Source: Stratiolaelaps scimitus (taxonomy: Eukaryota > Arthropoda > Arachnida > Mesostigmata > Laelapidae). From it: DNA of 64,000 nt. The DNA lies in NCBI GenBank assembly GCA_019614645.1, contig JABWDB010000015.1, positions 1,984,001-2,048,000 of the forward strand, read 5' to 3'. Under the pieces are notes generated by a model, which saw only the letters and a program-made list of their open reading frames with translations, ran no database searches and was not told where the DNA came from. The position numbers and the translations under genes are program-made. Numbering within the stretch: position 1 is the first letter of the stretch; every line of letters starts with the position of its first letter. Shown piece by piece: positions 24,269-36,056 of the stretch.

Positions 24269-25407
24269 TTCACTGTTGTTTAGCAGTTGTTGTTGATCAC
24301 GTTTTGTCAGTGTTAATTTCGGTAGTGTTGCAGATCGAAAACAGGATATCAGCGAATCTGGCCTGTGCCTTACCTGGCCTGAACCTGGCCAGTGACACGG
24401 TCTATATTACAAATTACAATCTCAGGAGAGGCATGACCCTAGACGGTCAGATTAAAAGGAGTCGCTCGAATTGATCGTCAGATAGGTAATTTCATCCTGT
24501 GGCGAATTTCCCGCTATTTGAGAATTCGAATTCTATTTCTACCCTTAATAAAGGAGCACGGTTATTGTATTCTATCCATAGTAACACATTTCATTTGTTC
24601 AACGAATTGTACCGTTGCCGAGAGCGACAACTTCGCGAGTGAGGTGCTGCACTTTCAATATGAAGTTCACCCAGTGCCACAAAGAATATAATGAGCTTCA
24701 ATATTGATTGAATTCATATGTATAGAACTAGGCTTCATTTGTATAATAGAAACGTGAAGGCGTCGCATTCAGAGGCTTGTACACCATTAAGACTTGGGCA
24801 CACTTGATGCACTTTGCTTGATGCTGTTGGAACGCTGTATGTGTCAGTATCAGACCCTGCTCTGAAGCTTTGTGTGTCTCACCTTAACCAGTTCAATGAG
24901 ATATACCACGTCGAGTGAACTAATGATATTATGTGTGTGTGTGTATGGACTCTGAATCGAAGTAAGTAAAGTAATCGAAGTAGCTGTTCTCAGATCCAAG
25001 TCACACAGACACTGAGGATCATTTATACTATGAAATGCTTCGGTAGTGATAGAGTCTTTGATTGTCTGCAAGAATCTATGTGATTGCAATACAAAGAACT
25101 TATCCATGCCATCAACGTTGTACCAGAATCCATTCATAGTCCGAATAGCAATCTAATAATAATGGGAATTAGAACTAACACCAGCCAAAGATCGATCTGC
25201 AGCACAGTATTATAAAATGTTGTTTCTTTGCTGTATTTTGACACAGTCTCAAAGAGCTCCTTGGAAGATCCTAATCAAGGATGCTTGTTTCCTTAAATTA
25301 GAGCACCATCTCGCAAAGGCGTGTAACCCCAGCCGGCTATGACAACTCGCTTCGCTTCGAGCTCACCACCACATTGAGCCCCCATAATCAGTTCAGGGTA
25401 GTTTATT

Positions 25408-25680
25408 ATATAACAGTTAACTTTGAATGTGCAACCCCACTCTCGGTAACTCCTAAGTATTTAACACTACGATATGTATACAATATGGATAAAAGATATC
25501 CGTTGGTTTTGATCTGTTTGGGCCTGAACAACAGTCATCAGGCCAAAATGCGATCTTCGTGTGAAGAGGGCTCCGTCTACAGCATACAGGATAAATATTC
25601 TGCCGTCTGGGAGAAGGTCCCACAGTGCAGACTCCCGAGCAATTGAACCTCGTGAAAGTTTCCTTCTCGAAACGTAGCCT
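25408..25680 (-). pseudogene. second, strongly decayed reverse transcriptase relic
   Basis: Minus-strand translation gives RGSIARESALWDLL (compare RGCPQGSxLGPxLWxLL), then ILYAVDGALF at the place of YADD, then after a frameshift SVKYLGVTE, the thumb motif of non-LTR reverse transcriptases. The spacing between the YADD-like and YLGV motifs is shorter than usual, implying an internal deletion, and the first Asp of YADD is Val. The motif style is nearer R1/I-type elements than the copy at 21-22 kb. Its 5-prime side runs into a SINE. Confidence 0.55.
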
Positions 25681-25691
25681 AAGCCTATACC

Positions 25692-25880
25692 GTAAATATT
25701 TCCCGGCCTGACTCGCACCCAACGCTTAACGTCCACGGTACAACTGCTTTCGGCATTGCTTCATACGACGGACTCCTCTAAATGCAGATCGGCGACGTTG
25801 GGGATCGAACCCGCGCACCTACATCCGTCTCCTCCGATTGCAAGGCGCCCGCGAATGGACCACCGGGCCACCTGGCTCGA
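25692..25880 (-). mobile_element. SINE family A, copy 3
   Basis: Nearly full length. The plus strand shows tail (CCTGACTCGCACCCAACG), middle (GCTTTCGGCATTGCTTCATA) and head with box B (GGGGATCGAACCC near 25,800) ending ACCTGGCTCGA. It abuts the second reverse transcriptase relic. No convincing target duplication was seen. Confidence 0.75.
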
Positions 25881-26029
25881 TCTACACCGGTTGGCAAGAA
25901 ATCGTCCCGTGTATTTCCCCGCTGATATCTCGCTTTTCCCCGAAGGTCTGAAACCTTGCTGCTTTCTGATAGAATCACGCGTCGGCGACTGCAATTCGCC
26001 GGGAATAGACGGAGACCTCTAAGGGCGGG

Positions 26030-28820
26030 TGTAATGAGAAACAACAGATGGACGCGGCTGAATCGATCGAACTATCATTAACCGCTGTTTGGTACTCGCA
26101 TCGACGTACACGGCTTGCCGGCACCACGAACCTTTGTAGGGAGACGGCCTTCCAAGCGTCAGCGTTAGGAAGTGTTTGTGCCAGCTTTGGCCAAGGCTGA
26201 GAAAGATATCATCCTGCCTGTTTCCCATGCGCATTATACAATACAACCACCAGGTAGCCTGGAACATAACAAAACAGGTAAGTGAACATTGTTAAATGTT
26301 GTGTTACATGTGTTCATATGGAACCAAGTGTGTATGCAAAGCTGCTCGTACATCTGTCAACAAAGGTGAATAAACAGAGGCGTACCAGTAATCTGTACGC
26401 GTAGCATGCACGCAGTCAAAGATTGCGCTACCGGCGTGTGTAGCTTATTTGCGTTGGATTTAGCCAACTCGTCACACTCTGATGTGATTATAGATATATG
26501 TCTGTTGCGACTATTTCAATGAGCGATGGAAGGGCTGTAGGAATCAGTTCCGGACGTTTACAGCCGAAAAAAGGTTGATGAAAAATGACTAAAAATGCGA
26601 TTTTGTCGAAACGAACATTCCGTCGTGTTGGGGGGCGGAAGACACGAGGATAGTTGTAATCATATATCATATCATAATCAAATGTTTATTCTCGGAACTG
26701 CAATATATATACATATGCTTAGATTCTCGGTAAAAAAAAAAAGTAAAAAAATATGGATGCACAATACGAGGGGCCACTATAACGGGATCGAAAGGCTCAC
26801 GGAAACCGCCACATATAGAGAGACGACACTGCGATGCTTCTTGTTACAAGGACGAGTGTGTTGTGTCATTTTTCTGTTTTATTCGCTGTAATTTTCTCTC
26901 GAAAATTCGTGGTACCACCCGCCATATTCATGCAGTCGACAAACTCGGCGACCGATCTGTGCTAGTCAATGCATTCGTGTATTAGCTGCACGGCTGAAAT
27001 TGCATGATCGCACAATCAATATCTGAGTGTCGTCAGAGTGCGCTTGAATAAAGGAGACGTGGTCTGCGCGTTCAGAGATCGTGTCGAGCCTCAAACCCGT
27101 AGAATGAGTCGATACAGCAGTTCGAGATATTCACGTACTGTAGATACACATCCTAGACAATTATTTGGTGAACTTTGAATACCTCACATATGCACAAGAT
27201 ATATGCGGTCAGTCGAATTGATTAAGTTGAACTACCGCGTGGAGCGTTCATCTTGCTTCTCTTGGAGCCGCTTTTTTACCGCTAGGTAAACATGATTATA
27301 CTATACAATATAGATGTTGGTTTAATGACGTAACTGCGATTATAGCCACGTTTAAGTTCTCGTATTAAAATAATGATATATGAGTGTCACAAATGTTGGG
27401 GACATTGGAACATAATTGTATTTGAACATAACTAATTGACATCGATGCCTCCTGTTTCTCGATGCCTCCTGTTCAGGGACAGCTCAAGTCATTTGTTACG
27501 GAACTAATCGTAGATAGTAATTGATTAGTCCATTATAAAAGTGGACGACAATTGTACTATCCGCTGAACGTGAACTAGATCTAATAGCACCGTCCTGTAT
27601 ATATTCCTAACAGTGATTGTAGATTTCAACCACGTCGCAACTTCATGGATATCGAAACCCTTGTAGCCTAGAGCTAGCAAGTACATTTTTTGCAATATAC
27701 ACTGACAGGTCACCCCACTGCTATTTGTCGCTTATGGGTAGATGCAAAAGAAAGTCTATCACGCGAAAGGTCACATCTACTAGGTGCTCACCATAAGAGT
27801 AATCCAGATTATAGAGTCTTCTTGCATTCAAATTATCTCGATCAAGGTGAGCCCGCCGAACCAGAGAGCATACCGGCTAGGGGATAACACAAGGTTTCAA
27901 ATGATTGAATGCAAATGTCCTGGCGCTTGACTATGAAGCTTACGAATGCTGTGGCACAAATTGAATTTCCAGCCGGAAAATTTGATCTCGTGGCGATGTC
28001 GAGATCTCGAATTGATTCCACCACGGGGAGCGTTCAGTAGTTCGACTATACGCTTTCATTAGACGGCACAACGGCACCCTTGGTAACGGAGATCTGCATA
28101 TCGTTGAGATCGGCGGTACTATTCAGATGTGCTGTCGACTGCGGCGTACAACATATTTTCTCGTTGTACCCATGTATAACAGATAAACACATTTTCAAGT
28201 TAGCTGCGAGCAGTCTGTAGAAGCCCCGCTTGGAATGATATCTAGCAGAGTCTAAAACGAGCATTTTAAAAAGCATACGCCAGACCCATCGCCGCCGTCC
28301 CCCCTTCCCCTGAGGAACACCGAAACGGAGAACAACCGGGCTTAATTCGTACTTTAAAGGTTCGCCCATTTCAAATGGTTCTCAATCCATACAACACAAT
28401 CTTGGTATCAAGCGGCGACAGCTTCTTTGGCTTTTTCACGAAGAGATTTTCACTAAGAGATACCCAGCCGAGTACACGTGAAAGGTTGCAATACTCGTAC
28501 TGGGGTGACTCATTTCAATCGGATCCAGATAGTGCAAAAGCAACGGGGTACATCAGGGTTGGTTTCCGCGCGAATCTTGATTCGAAGCATCTAGCGAACA
28601 AGATTTGCATGAATACGAATTGAAGATTGCTTTTTCGCATGCGTTTTCGCTCGTTATTGTGCAGAGCGCAGAATATGAAATGGCCAGGGTCGCACGCGGC
28701 GCGGTTTCTACTACGCCGTATCTTTCGTGTTTATTTCACGCGAGAGCTACATATATATTACTTTCCACTACGCCATATCTGACTATTACAGTGTACGGAT
28801 CTTGTTATGGGGAGGCTCTG
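26030..28820. other. no gene recognised
   Basis: A consensus splice donor (CAGGTAAGT at 26,275-26,283) stands alone without a convincing exon before it. A short tandem duplication (TCGATGCCTCCTGTT twice) lies at 27,442-27,473. Confidence 0.4.
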
Positions 28821-28838
28821 CCTGACTGTATGCTTTTT

Positions 28839-29017
28839 TTCGGGCTGACTCTCAGCCAACATTTAATGTCCACGGTACACTGCTTTTAGCATTGCTTCGT
28901 AAGACGGACCGCTAAATACAGTAATATACAAATAAACGGTGGGGATCGAACCCGTGCACCTACGTGTGTCCTCCGATTGTGAGGCGCACACGAATGCACC
29001 ACGCCGCCGGGCTCGGC
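28839..29017 (-). mobile_element. SINE family A, copy 4, with target-site duplication
   Basis: Full-length copy of about 180 bp. On the minus strand it starts GAGCCCGGCGGCGTGGTGCA (box A region), has box B GGGTTCGATCCCC at 28,941-28,953, and ends in an A-run after the GGCTGAGAGTCAGCCCG tail. Flanks CCTGACTGTATGCTTTTT (28,821-28,838) and CCTGACTTTATGCTTTTT (29,018-29,035) agree at 17 of 18 positions, as expected after LINE-driven insertion. Confidence 0.88.
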
Positions 29018-29399
29018 CCTGACTTTATGCTTTTTCTTTTTTATTGAGAGTGGGAAATTTTCTTCAAGCTTTATGCTTTATGCTAGAATTATTCATTTGC
29101 TCACCAGTGACGTTACGAGCTACGGCCAGCCTCGTATTTTGCGTCGGCCAGGGACCCCATTTGTCCCTATCCGCTTCTTTTATTGGTCAATATCTCTGAC
29201 TCGATTCAATCAGTTCTTTTTATATTTATTTGGAATTTGTTCATTATTGATGTATTAGGGCATCCCATTCGAATTGTCGCGACTTTCGAATGGCGCACAG
29301 CCCGAACTACGCTACACAATACGTTCATACTTGGAGTGCGCTCGCGGCAGGAACGTGGCTCCCTTTCGAACACTGAGTAGTTTCGATACGATCAGAAAG

Positions 29400-30328
29400 A
29401 TGGACACTGCAGCAAAAAGTGCAAATTCCCCTAAAAATCAACGGGAAATCATCGTGTTTTTGTGTCTACAAGGACACCTTCCAGGTGAAATCCATCGAAA
29501 ATTTGTGAACGCGTACGGCAGGTCTGCCTTATGCAAGCGCCTTATGCAAGCAAAGTAGAGCTTGCTCGATGGAGTCTTTATCGGCTGAAACTGGGATTCC
29601 TCGGATGACGTGTCATAAAATTATCACCAATATACTGAAGATGAAGAAAATCAATGCAAAATGGGTTCCCCATACACTGAGTTCTGAGCAGATGAAAATG
29701 CGTGTGGAGTATTCGACATCTAATTTGAAGACTTATACGCAACAAACCAGTCGCTTAGAACACACGGTATCGATAGACAAGATATTAGCCTGCATAGACC
29801 TCCTGAGAAGGATCACAAGGTGAAGCGGCAACGTCTGTGGTATTGCCAGATAGATTCGGACGAAAGGTGATGATGATACTCGCGCTGGATATCAAGGGCG
29901 TTTGCTATAAAGAAATATTAGCCGCAAAAGAAAAACTCGGTGCTCCCCGATATCTCGACTTCTTGAAGAGATTGATGAACAAATGGCGTGGGGATCGACA
30001 GCACTGAGTATGGTTACTCGACGACAATGCAAGACCTCACCGCACTGCTGAAATTACGGTCTGGATGGAGGGGAACAATATTGAGTGATGGTTTCAACCC
30101 CCATATTCTCCTGGTTTACGCCCATGTGCTTATGGTTGTTTCCATGCGTTAAAGAGGGCAATAGGTCGCGTTCCATATGCAACCGTCAACTTGCTTGCAA
30201 AAGCAATAGATAAGGAAATTATAAATGGAAATATGAATGGTAAATATTTGGCTATCTCAAAACTCCCAGAGCGCTGGAATTGGTGTGTACCTCTAACTCT
30301 AACTTTTGAACTAAATGAGTTAGAATAA
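29400..30328 (+). pseudogene. mariner transposase relic (DD34D type)
   Basis: Starts at an ATG at 29,400 with a mariner-like helix-turn-helix (REIIVFLCLQGHLPGEIH). A deletion of roughly 50 residues follows. Further blocks are IPRMTCHKIITNILKM, then INAKWVPHTLSSEQ (the mariner KWVPHxLTxEQ signature, 29,650-29,700), then VMMILALDIKGV, then LDDNARPHRTA (about 30,018), then PPYSPGLRPCAYGCF, and a C-terminal block LPERWNWCV. Several stops and frameshifts interrupt it. The third catalytic Asp, expected 34 residues after the DDN Asp, is Ala. No left terminal repeat was found. Confidence 0.85.
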
Positions 30329-30362
30329 ATATCTTTGTTCTAACCCATTTAGTTCAAAAGTT
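30301..30362. repeat. inverted repeat at the 3-prime end of the mariner relic
   Basis: Arms of 25 bases at 30,301-30,325 and 30,338-30,362 are reverse complements with one mismatch around a 12-base loop. The left arm overlaps the end of the transposase frame, so it may derive from the element's terminal repeat, possibly by juxtaposition of two ends. Confidence 0.75.
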
Positions 30363-30464
30363 ATTGGCATTTAAAGAGAGGACAGATTGAATGGGATGTC
30401 CTAATATTAAATCATCAACTAGTCTAATTACTATTGAGATACCTGAGGTGGTGTTGTAGGTAAA

Positions 30465-30610
30465 GGTAAAGCCTTATTGGTTTATTAAAGGGACTGCAAT
30501 TTCACAATTCTTAAGCTCTCTTATATATCACCACGCAGCGGGGCTCGAACCTGCGGCCTCTGGCTTCCGACAGCCAGAAACTTCGCCGTCCAAGCCACCG
30601 CGCTGTATTG
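30465..30610 (-). mobile_element. tRNA-derived SINE, family C
   Basis: Minus strand: head GCGCGGTGGCTTGGACGGCG, an anticodon-arm-like hairpin (CTGGC...GCCAG), box B CAGGTTCGAGCCCC, then a tail whose plus-strand form is TTTATTAAAGGGACTGCAAT. The anticodon loop is not seven bases and a body follows, so this is a SINE rather than a tRNA gene. Its tail motif recurs at 1.8 and 61.3 kb. Confidence 0.6.
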
Positions 30611-31631
30611 ATTTACCCACCTACTCTGTACTAAAGTTCGGTCGTGTTTCTTTCACTTGAGAACTACCTATATTACTTTCAAGCCCAGGGATTTTATAGA
30701 CCGCAGACCCCTATACGCTTATTTTCTCCGCAAACATCCACCTTTACTTAAATTTATCAGAACAAAACAGCACTTATTCTCTTCCATGTTCAAAGTACAA
30801 TTTAAACTCGTGCACGTCATCGAATCTCGATGAATATGATCTTAGAATGTCGCCACAAATGTCATCTTTCAGTCTATATAAGACAGTTGATCTGTTGGAG
30901 ATAAACTCAGCGGAAATATAACTGAGGACGGACCCCTACGGACTCATGCATCAGGCCAATATTTCAATGAGCCTACTGTTCAGCGAATGTAACGCCATCA
31001 AGCCAATGCAGGCTGACCGCGATAATGTAAATGTGGGACGTGCGTAGCAGCATCAAGACATGTTCTACCGCTTCACGCTCGTCTGATAGTCGCTTGTTAT
31101 TTGTGCGGCAGCCATCTAATATTGCTGCCTTTGTTGGCCACACCTCTGACCGGGGTTGGGCCTGAGTCTGGCCGACGCAGCCCGGACCGTGGCAGCCTGG
31201 ACAACCACATCTTCGCCATAACGCCATTCCTACTAACTTCCTATTACCGCTCGCGACTAAAACCGGCTCCTCACTCGGTTTGCTTGAATTAGTTGCCATG
31301 TAATTTCACCACCGTTCCGCCGTGCTTGCTGTGTACACTAATTGTCAGCAGATGAGCTAGCGGCGCGATGATGGAAGTAGCCCGAAGAGTTTCCCACTCC
31401 CCAAATCACGTAGTCACCTACCTTCGCGGCACCGGACCGCATCGCATCCTATCCTATCCCAGCCTAACCCGGGCTGGCCTATTTGCTTAGCCGTTGGTGG
31501 TGATGTTTGTCTGCCAACTTTCCTGGCAAGCGAACTAGAGGGCGAGCAACGCCGAGAAGCCAAACCCGGCATGTTCTTCCTGCCATTGGCACGCACGCCG
31601 CCTTCGGCCGAAGGCAATTACCTCAGTGTTG

Positions 31632-31650
31632 TGTTGTTGTTGTTGTTGTT
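31632..31650. repeat. (GTT)n trinucleotide microsatellite
   Basis: Six GTT units running into two GCT units, within a GC-rich stretch. Confidence 0.9.
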
Positions 31651-31946
31651 GCTGCTAGCATGTTGTACTTTCTGATGGCTGGACGGCCGGGCAGACAGAC
31701 AAATGCCCGGGTGCCCTGGTCTACCGAGCCACTTGCCGGTGGCGGGGTGTTGGCCGTAGAGATATGTTCGTCTGTGTGGATAGGCTCGTGCATGATGCAA
31801 AGAGACCACCTTTGAGCATCACGCTTGCAACGGATCAACAGCGTATGCTTCGCGAATTGGCCATTGTGTCAGAACGAATTGGCCATATTATAATTATATA
31901 TGTTAGTTGATGTGTACATTTTTTGTCCTCTCGATGTTCGAGTGCT

Positions 31947-32172
31947 GAGCGTCTTAAACTGCTAGACAGGAGGGAGACAAAGTTCAGGTTCAAATCCTGC
32001 TGGCAGACGCTTTGGAGAATCGTTGGATTTCCTTGTCATCCTTCTTTATACTTGTATTCTTGACAGGTCCGGATAAGTTTCCTGCTAGATCCGGGAGTAC
32101 GAAAAGGGATAGGAAAGTTAAAAAATAGCAAAGGTGATAAGTTCTCGAAATAATAAGGCGATGCGTGTCACG
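31947..32172 (+). mobile_element. SINE family B, copy 2
   Basis: tRNA-like head AGTGCTGAGCGTCTTAAACT, then GCTAGACAGGAGGGAGA, box B CAGGTTCAAATCCTG near 31,985, then GACGCTTTGGAGAATCGTTG. The downstream half is diverged but keeps AGCAAAGGTGATA. No clear target duplication was found. Confidence 0.7.
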
Positions 32173-32426
32173 TAGGGGCTAACAACAGCAAAGATGATAT
32201 ATGCATATTGTACGTACTTTAACTGTCTGAGCCCTTCTTGATGAGGAACAATCGGTTGAGCCACTTTCGGAGTGGAGTATTACACATGAATTAAAAGGTA
32301 TCGCCCGTTGTAAGAGAAGCACATGCAACCGAATTCTTAATGCAAACACTTTCTTTAGATATCCAAAGGGCCAACTCAATTTCCATGTTTAGCGTTCTAA
32401 GGAACTGTAGAAGTGGGACCGTCTTA

Positions 32427-32452
32427 ATATATATATATATATATATATATAT
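32427..32452. repeat. (AT)n microsatellite
   Basis: Uninterrupted AT dinucleotides, about 26 bases. Confidence 0.95.
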
Positions 32453-33092
32453 CGAGACTGCTCTTTGATGTATTTCACATTTGTGGGGCGCAATTGTCGT
32501 CCATTTTCGTAAGAAAATAAATTTTAATAATACTTAAGTGTGTATATTTATGAACACGTCTGCTCCATCACGCAGTTATTAGTATATTAACGAATTTCAC
32601 TGCGCAGATTACTAGCAACTACAAATGCCTCAAGCTGCTGAAACCGAGGGATCCATAGCGCTCGCTACAAGTCATCCGTGTCGTCCTCGCAGCCACCAGC
32701 GTTGCTTCACTTGAACACAAACTTCTATTCGTATTAAAGTATAATAAACAGCGATGAATCGCGAAACTACGTCGATGTCCAACATCTGCCATTCGCCTAC
32801 GCATAAACACAGGCAACCAGCGGCCTTGGTGAGCAAGTTGGCCACAAGCTCCCAGCTATATCGGGCAGAGCTTCGTTGGCTGTTGGCGTTTCATAGTCAC
32901 CACGGTCGAGGGTCCCCTCCCTCCGGCTATAAGAGATTGCCGCAGGCATGGCGGAGCGACACGACAGGTGAGAAGAAACGCACAAGTCGGCCGGCAGTCG
33001 AATCCCGCTTGTTCTGGCCCGGAAACGGCTCCCCTAGCTGGAACAGGATGGAATTGTTCCGGAAGTGCGGTGTCTCTTCTTGTCAGCGATAG

Positions 33093-33588
33093 GCGAAGAT
33101 AGGCATTGTATGCATTCTCTGTCTACAGTGTGTTGGCTGTCGCCAGTCTCGCCGCATAGTGTCGCTTCAGCTAATACAACGTTTAGCATTGTTCTTTCTA
33201 GTTGTGGGGCACACCTGTGTCGTTTCCAACAACCAGAAATGGTTGTTTCAAGATTACCGGGACCTGACAGCGCGTTGGTATTGCCAGACCTACTTCTTCG
33301 AGCTGCCGAACCTTAGTCTGGAAAGTTTACGAGAGCGAGCGAATCGAATTGGCGCCCGCAGCTTTATCGGTGTAACAGTGAACCAGGTTTCGTCGAGGTA
33401 CTTTTACGGCTTATGCGCTGGTTTTCCTGCACTCCACGTCGCAGTATTGCCAGAGGGGAGAGATGTGTATAAACCGTACACACATCTACCTTGGGTGTTG
33501 TCGCTCAGCGTCTACAGCAGGAGCAAGGCAAGAGACCCCCCTCCCCAACCCCGTACCACTACCAGCCGCCTGTGATTCGGAGGGATAT
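33093..33588 (+). pseudogene. coding-like exon or decayed gene, unidentified
   Basis: Open from 33,093 with no ATG. The composition looks coding: a hydrophobic stretch LALFFLVVGHTCVV, then aromatic- and arginine-rich sequence including WLFQDYRDLTARWYCQTYFF. Near 33,500 the original frame becomes low quality, while the next frame reads RLQQEQGKRPPSPTPYHY and ends at a TGA at 33,588. That suggests either a one-base frameshift or a splice junction. Lack of an ATG points to an internal exon or a broken gene. I recognise no family. The hydrophobic start could be a signal peptide or membrane segment. Confidence 0.3.
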
Positions 33589-35444
33589 CTGAGAACTTAG
33601 ATGGCGTACTCTGGTACTTGGCGTGCTTATGATCTAGGACGTGTGCGTGATCCGAATGTTGCGTACATCGTGTGAAAAAACGCTTAGGGTGGTCTGTGTG
33701 GATTGACCACATCACGCGCAAGTGTGTTGATCTACACAACTAGACACACGCTGTTTGGTGACGCTACCCTGACTCGTCGTCTCCCACTCGACGCGGTAAG
33801 GCGCAGTGTTGACATCGAGGGTCTCTAACGGACGAGAAGATTCGTTGGAAGGACCCTCGTGCGCTGCGATGGGGAATGGCTTAGCCCAAGCTTATCGGGG
33901 AACGATCGACTCCCATCCTAGCCTGCACTACTCACATGGATCCCCCAGTGAAGGACGATGTTCAGACACATGCATGCACAAAAGCACTGCATCCAGTGGA
34001 GACACATCGGTTACCCATTGACTCGTTTCTGTACTCGATACACATAATATATATATATATATGACCTGATTGGCCGGAAGTATAGCTCTGGATACCTGTG
34101 AGGACACCCCGATTCGAAATATACTGTGCGTTCTGTCTGTGCGGCTGTGTGTTCTGGCCGTCGCGAAGAAAAACATCACGAACATCAGAAGTGTGGAAAT
34201 GCACACCGATGCTGTTACCAACACAGGGGAAATTGGCGTCGTCGACTACTGGTCGACGCTCGACTTGACAAGCCGGCATTCGGCAACGTAAAATCTGCTG
34301 AAGTTCAGCTTTCTACTAAATTGAGAAGTGATTCTCACTGTTTTTTCTTTTATGGGAAATGTCATCGCGTTCTCTAAAACTTGACTTATGCTATGTTTTG
34401 TGCGTTGGTTTGTCTGTTTGTTCCACTCGTATTGTCTTCGAAGGGCATATATTTCGCGTGACTTACGCATGGCCTTGTAGAGGTTTACCCTGAGGCGTGC
34501 AGTGACTTTGAATTTCGACGATCGCTTGGTTGTTCCAGTTTTAATTACATTTTCCCTTCAGCAGCCTCTTCTTCTCTTTTGATATCGTTCGTTTCGATTT
34601 CGATAGAACAGCGGATTAGGGGGACACTGCCGTTAATATAATGGATATTTATGGATAGATTATTATGAATAAATTAGCGGGTTGTGCTACGTTGCGCTTG
34701 ATCGATGGTCCCGAACCTACCCTTTTTTTCAGCCTAAATGTAGCTTGTTGGACGCCGCTCAGTGTCCAGCAATTCCAAGCCACATGCACCGCGCTTCACT
34801 ATCGAGAATTTGTGACAAAGTTAAGTTGGTGCTAAAAAGTTCCCTCTCCCGTTGAAAGGTTAGAAACATCGGATATGCTTTTTTCCCTCTCTATGCGTGC
34901 GTGCACTGTTCGTCCGTTCGGCCGAGATGTGCATTTTGTGGGACCCTTTATTATACAGATCCGTTCCTCGCTGGACAGCCTGCGATCCTCTGCTGTTCGA
35001 CGCGGCCGACATCATGAGATAGGTTTGGTGGAGGAAGCTGCTCGCCACATCGAGATGACCCCTTCTGTTCGTTGCCGCTCGTTTGTCCTCGATTCCCCTA
35101 TGCAATCACGGGTGAACTCATTTTATTCTCTAATAGCATGTTGACCGTTCGCGAAACACAAGGCGTCTGAAGACAGAATAATTACTACTTGACGGCAAAG
35201 ATGCAATTCGGCGGACGCATGACGAACGACACGATCGAAACAGATCGAAGCTAGCAAGGTGACCCAGTTTGGAACAAGGTATTACCTTGCAATTTCGCTA
35301 TTGGCTAATTATACTTGTACTAATAAACTTGATTTGCATTAGTAGATAGATACTGACAAACAGAAGTAGTTTTATTTAGAAACTTCAAGCTCAAAGTCAG
35401 CTTGTGCCAGCTGATACCAATCTCGGATTTATTACGCATTATAG

Positions 35445-35693
35445 CTACTTTCCTGCTGAATCGCCATTACGAACTGCACACACGCTCATTACTATCGGAC
35501 ATTTTCTAAGTTCAGCCTCAGGCCCCCTTCGTGTCATCGTGGGATACTGCTCCTCTGGGGATTTCTCCTTTGCCGCCGATAGCCCAAAACCCTCAACCAC
35601 TGTTTCGTGGGAGTTCTCGAAAACCTCCAACGTTTGCGCAGTCGCGATAAGCTGCGCAGTGACATGGTGTTCAGAGGAGATGAATTCGACCAT
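35445..35693 (-). CDS. possible small exon, unidentified
   Basis: ATG-initiated 82-codon frame on the minus strand with a soluble, charged composition (FENSHETVVEGFGLSAAKEK) and mixed codon use. The last codons overlap a donor-like GGAAAGTAGCT. The plus strand is also open here, so chance is a real alternative. Confidence 0.2.
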   Translation of the reverse strand: MVEFISSEHHVTAQLIATAQTLEVFENSHETVVEGFGLSAAKEKSPEEQYPTMTRRGPEAELRKCPIVMSVCAVRNGDSAGK

Positions 35694-36021
35694 CGTGTAT
35701 CAGTCTGAACCCATCTATGTATTGCTATAGCACGTAAGCTTTCAGTTCATCTGTTATCAACTGTGGCGCAAGTAAGGGAAGGTCCGGGTCTATCATCTTC
35801 ATGATTTGTATTATATATTCCGTACACCTTCGGCCATTACGCTCGTCCCCGCCGGCCCAACTCCACCCAAGCGATTCTGTTAGTGAACTACTACTTATGC
35901 TTCGTTATCGTTGATTAATCGTCGTGCAGTATCGATTCGAATGCTTATGATCAATGGACCTCCCCATCTTAAAGGAGGTGTTGAAATGTTAACAGGACAG
36001 AGGCCGAACTCACGGTTCTCT

Positions 36022-36056
36022 TATTACTATTATTATTATTATTATTATTATTAATA
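36022..36056. repeat. (ATT)n trinucleotide microsatellite
   Basis: About eleven ATT units with one interruption near the start. Confidence 0.9.

Noticed and set aside
24133..24273. longer receptor start at the upstream GTG
   Set aside because: The upstream 46 codons begin with GTG rather than ATG, and the signal peptide follows the ATG at 24,135, so the shorter form is preferred.
26275..26283. strong splice donor consensus CAGGTAAGT
   Set aside because: No coding-like exon precedes it and no partner acceptor can be assigned. A consensus of this length occurs by chance.
30540..30608. possible genuine tRNA gene
   Set aside because: The anticodon loop is not seven bases, acceptor-stem pairing is poor, and a SINE body with a recurring tail follows.
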